7,158 nucleotides of DNA, from assembly GCA_964555625.1 (NCBI GenBank), contig CAZKTE010000067.1:1-7158 (forward strand), written 5' to 3'. The notes under the pieces are model-generated. The model saw only the letters and a program-made list of their open reading frames with translations. It did no database searches and had not been told where the DNA came from. This document shows, piece by piece, positions 5,243 through 7,158 of this stretch. Each line of letters begins with the position of its first letter. The stretch's first letter is position 1. The position numbers and the translations under genes are program-made. This DNA comes from CAZJKE01 sp964555625 (GTDB taxonomy: Bacteria > Planctomycetota > Phycisphaerae > Phycisphaerales > SM1A02).

Positions 5243-7051
5243 ATGTCGACGCTCGTCATCGCCGTCCTTGCCGGCCTCGGATTCGTTCTTGCCTACCACA
5301 CGTACGGGAAGTGGCTCGGTCGCAGGGTCTTCCAACTGACGGCCAGCGCAATCTGCCCATCAGAGGCGCTGCGTGACGATGTGGACTTCGTCCCGACACG
5401 CAGGTCGATCATCTTCGGCCATCACTTTACGTCGATCGCCGGTACCGGCCCAATCGTCGGCCCGGCCATCGCCGTCATGTGGGGCTGGCTGCCGGCGCTG
5501 CTGTGGGTGGTGTTCGGCGCCATCTTCGTAGGGGCGGTCCACGACTTCGGCAGCCTCGTGGTGAGCCTGCGAAACCGCGGCCAGAGCGTCGGCGAGATCG
5601 CCGGTCGCCTCATCAGCCCACGCGTGCGGCTGCTCTTCCTGCTGCTGCTCTTCATGGCGCTGACCGTGGTCCTGGCGATCTTCGGCCTCGTGATCGCCGC
5701 GGTCTTCCGCATGTACCCGGCGGCGATCTTCCCCTGCATGATCCAGGTGCCCATCGCCGTCGCCATCGGCACTTGGCTTCATCGCCGCGGCGTGGGCATC
5801 CTGCTTCCCAGCCTGCTCGCCCTGGGCCTGATGTACCTGAGCGTCGTCTTCGGCGACATGGGGCTCCTGGGGGCCTTCAACGCCGCGATGGCGAGCCTCC
5901 CCACGATCGCGTGGGTGGGCATCCTGCTGGGCTATTCCTACGTGGCGTCCGTACTTCCCGTCTGGACACTGCTGCAGCCACGTGACTACATCAACGCCCT
6001 GCAACTCCTCACGGCCCTTGCGCTCGTCGCCGGCGGGCTGGTTGTTGCGGGGCTACTGGGCGGCGCTGCCGTCGACGGTACTCGCCCCCCACTGGAACTC
6101 GCCGCCCCCATGATCGACATCGACCCCTCAGAGGCGCCGCTGATCTTCCCGTTTTTGTTCATCACGATCGCCTGCGGCGCCTGCAGCGGCTTCCACTGCC
6201 TAGTTTCAAGTGGCACGTCGAGCAAGCAGGTGGCAAGCGAGCCCGATGCGCGGCTCGTGGGCTACGGGAGCATGCTCACCGAGGGATTCCTCGCGACACT
6301 GGTGATCCTCGCCTGCGTGGCGGGCCTAGGCCTGGGCATCGAGGCCGAGGGCGCAACGCTGCTCGGTGGCGACGCCTGGGCGGCCCGCTACGGAAGCTGG
6401 ACTGCTGCCGGCGGTCTGGGCGCCAAGGTCGGCGCGTTCGTCGACGGGTCGGCGAACTTCGTCGCCGCCCTGGGCGTGCCCTCGGCGGTAGCCACCGCGC
6501 TGATGGGCGTCTTCGTCGCGTCGTTTGCCGGCACGACGCTGGACACGGCCTGCCGACTGCAGCGCTATGTCGTGCAGGAACTCGCCCAGAGCGAGGGCAT
6601 GACCGGCAGTGTGTTTGCGCCCTTCCGCGGGCGGCACGCAGCAACGATGCTCGCCGTTGTACTCGCCACGGTGCTGGCGGCGATTCCCGCCTCGGGCCAG
6701 TGGTCGATGGCCTCGATGGGCACAGGCGGCCTGATCCTCTGGCCACTCTTTGGCGCAATGAACCAGTTGCTTGCGGGCCTGGCGTTCATCGTCATCGCCG
6801 CCTACCTCTGGCGGCGGCGGATGCCCATCTGGTTCATCGTGCCCCCGGCGATCTTCATGCTCATCATGCCCATGTGGGCAATGGTCGCGCAGGTGTTTCT
6901 GGGCACGGGGTCGGCGGAGAGCTGGGTCTCCCAGGGCCGCTGGCTGCTGGCGGCGATTGGCACTGCGACCATCCTGCTCGAGGCCTGGATGGTCGTCGAA
7001 GCCGCCCGCCTGCTTCCCAGCGCGCGGGGCATCGATCTCAAGCCTGCATAA
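5243..7051 (+). CDS. cstA: CstA-family carbon starvation transporter
   Basis: CstA-family proteins are multi-spanning inner-membrane carriers. E. coli CstA and its paralogue BtsT take up peptides and pyruvate when preferred carbon runs out. This 602-residue protein is hydrophobic throughout. It carries the family signatures in order: N-terminal HTYGKWL (19-25), GHHFTSIAGTGPIVGPA (59-75) followed by WGWLPALLWVVFG, GAVHDF (97-102), SGFHCLVSSGTSSKQ (315-329), FAGTTLDTACRLQRYV (428-443) and LWPLFGAMNQLLA (499-511). It is about 100 residues shorter than E. coli CstA (about 700), yet the core motifs through the last helices are present, so it looks like a complete short-form member. The ATG at 5243 has an AGGAA site six bases before it. 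The gene stands alone, ends in TAA and is followed six bases later by a hairpin. Pyruvate versus peptide specificity cannot be decided from sequence, and no sensor kinase or response regulator gene is adjacent. Confidence 0.94.
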   Translation: MSTLVIAVLAGLGFVLAYHTYGKWLGRRVFQLTASAICPSEALRDDVDFVPTRRSIIFGHHFTSIAGTGPIVGPAIAVMWGWLPALLWVVFGAIFVGAVHDFGSLVVSLRNRGQSVGEIAGRLISPRVRLLFLLLLFMALTVVLAIFGLVIAAVFRMYPAAIFPCMIQVPIAVAIGTWLHRRGVGILLPSLLALGLMYLSVVFGDMGLLGAFNAAMASLPTIAWVGILLGYSYVASVLPVWTLLQPRDYINALQLLTALALVAGGLVVAGLLGGAAVDGTRPPLELAAPMIDIDPSEAPLIFPFLFITIACGACSGFHCLVSSGTSSKQVASEPDARLVGYGSMLTEGFLATLVILACVAGLGLGIEAEGATLLGGDAWAARYGSWTAAGGLGAKVGAFVDGSANFVAALGVPSAVATALMGVFVASFAGTTLDTACRLQRYVVQELAQSEGMTGSVFAPFRGRHAATMLAVVLATVLAAIPASGQWSMASMGTGGLILWPLFGAMNQLLAGLAFIVIAAYLWRRRMPIWFIVPPAIFMLIMPMWAMVAQVFLGTGSAESWVSQGRWLLAAIGTATILLEAWMVVEAARLLPSARGIDLKPA

Positions 7052-7056
7052 CAGAC

Positions 7057-7081
7057 AGCCCCCCAGGGGGCCCGGGGGGCT
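7057..7081. terminator. GC-rich hairpin, probable bidirectional terminator
   Basis: AGCCCCCC (7057-7064) pairs perfectly with GGGGGGCT (7074-7081) across a nine-base loop that is itself GC-rich. On the plus strand it starts six bases after the cstA stop and is followed by the moderately T-rich TTCTCGCTTCCTT. On the minus strand it lies downstream of tRNA-Asp and is followed by GTCTGTT. The T runs are weak on both sides, so intrinsic termination is likely but not certain. Its position between convergent units suggests it serves both. Confidence 0.65.
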
Positions 7082-7103
7082 TCTCGCTTCCTTGACCTGC
7101 TAA

Positions 7104-7158
<55 letters not shown>

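Noticed and set aside
5360..6004. Minus-strand open frame of 214 codons inside cstA
   Set aside because: It is a low-complexity His/Asp/Glu/Gln/Ala-rich product typical of an antisense shadow, and it covers highly conserved CstA motifs.

Overview
The window is GC-rich, densely packed bacterial DNA with strong G/C bias at third codon positions. It carries five complete protein genes, the last codons of a sixth at the left edge, and most of a tRNA-Asp at the right edge. The gene set (GreA, CstA, MscS, a WaaE-type sugar transferase) points to a Gram-negative-type bacterium. Three things lean toward Planctomycetota (Phycisphaera-like), with Acidobacteriota or Myxococcota as alternatives: the coupled TPR lipoprotein/CRTAC1 (FG-GAP plus ASPIC/UnbV) pair, a tRNA with no encoded CCA, and several starts without a clear Shine-Dalgarno. 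This placement is inference and weakly held.

Layout, left to right. Positions 1-77 (+) are the tail of an unrecognised gene whose stop overlaps the stop of the next gene. Positions 3108-74 (-) are a two-gene operon: a secreted or lipid-anchored TPR repeat protein, then, with a GTGA stop/start overlap, an exported beta-propeller-like protein of the CRTAC1 family. Positions 3187-4456 (+) are a second two-gene unit: transcript cleavage factor GreA and, 13 bases later, a family 2 glycosyltransferase resembling the LPS-core enzyme WaaE. Positions 5160-4453 (-) encode a short MscS-type channel that meets the glycosyltransferase tail to tail, again with overlapping stops, and that lacks the usual C-terminal cytoplasmic domain. 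Positions 5243-7051 (+) encode CstA, a peptide/pyruvate-type transporter. A GC-rich hairpin at 7057-7081 separates cstA from the convergent tRNA-Asp(GTC) and can serve both strands.

Functionally, four of the five complete genes act at or beyond the cytoplasmic membrane: two exported proteins, one channel and one nutrient transporter. The glycosyltransferase probably works on cell-surface glycan or lipid at the inner face of the membrane. GreA is the transcription housekeeping gene of the group. I see no mobile elements, CRISPR arrays, phage genes or defence genes. No stretch longer than about 80 bases lacks a gene or RNA. I found no clear new biological system. The most worthwhile points are the truncated MscS and the uncharacterised TPR/CRTAC1 module.
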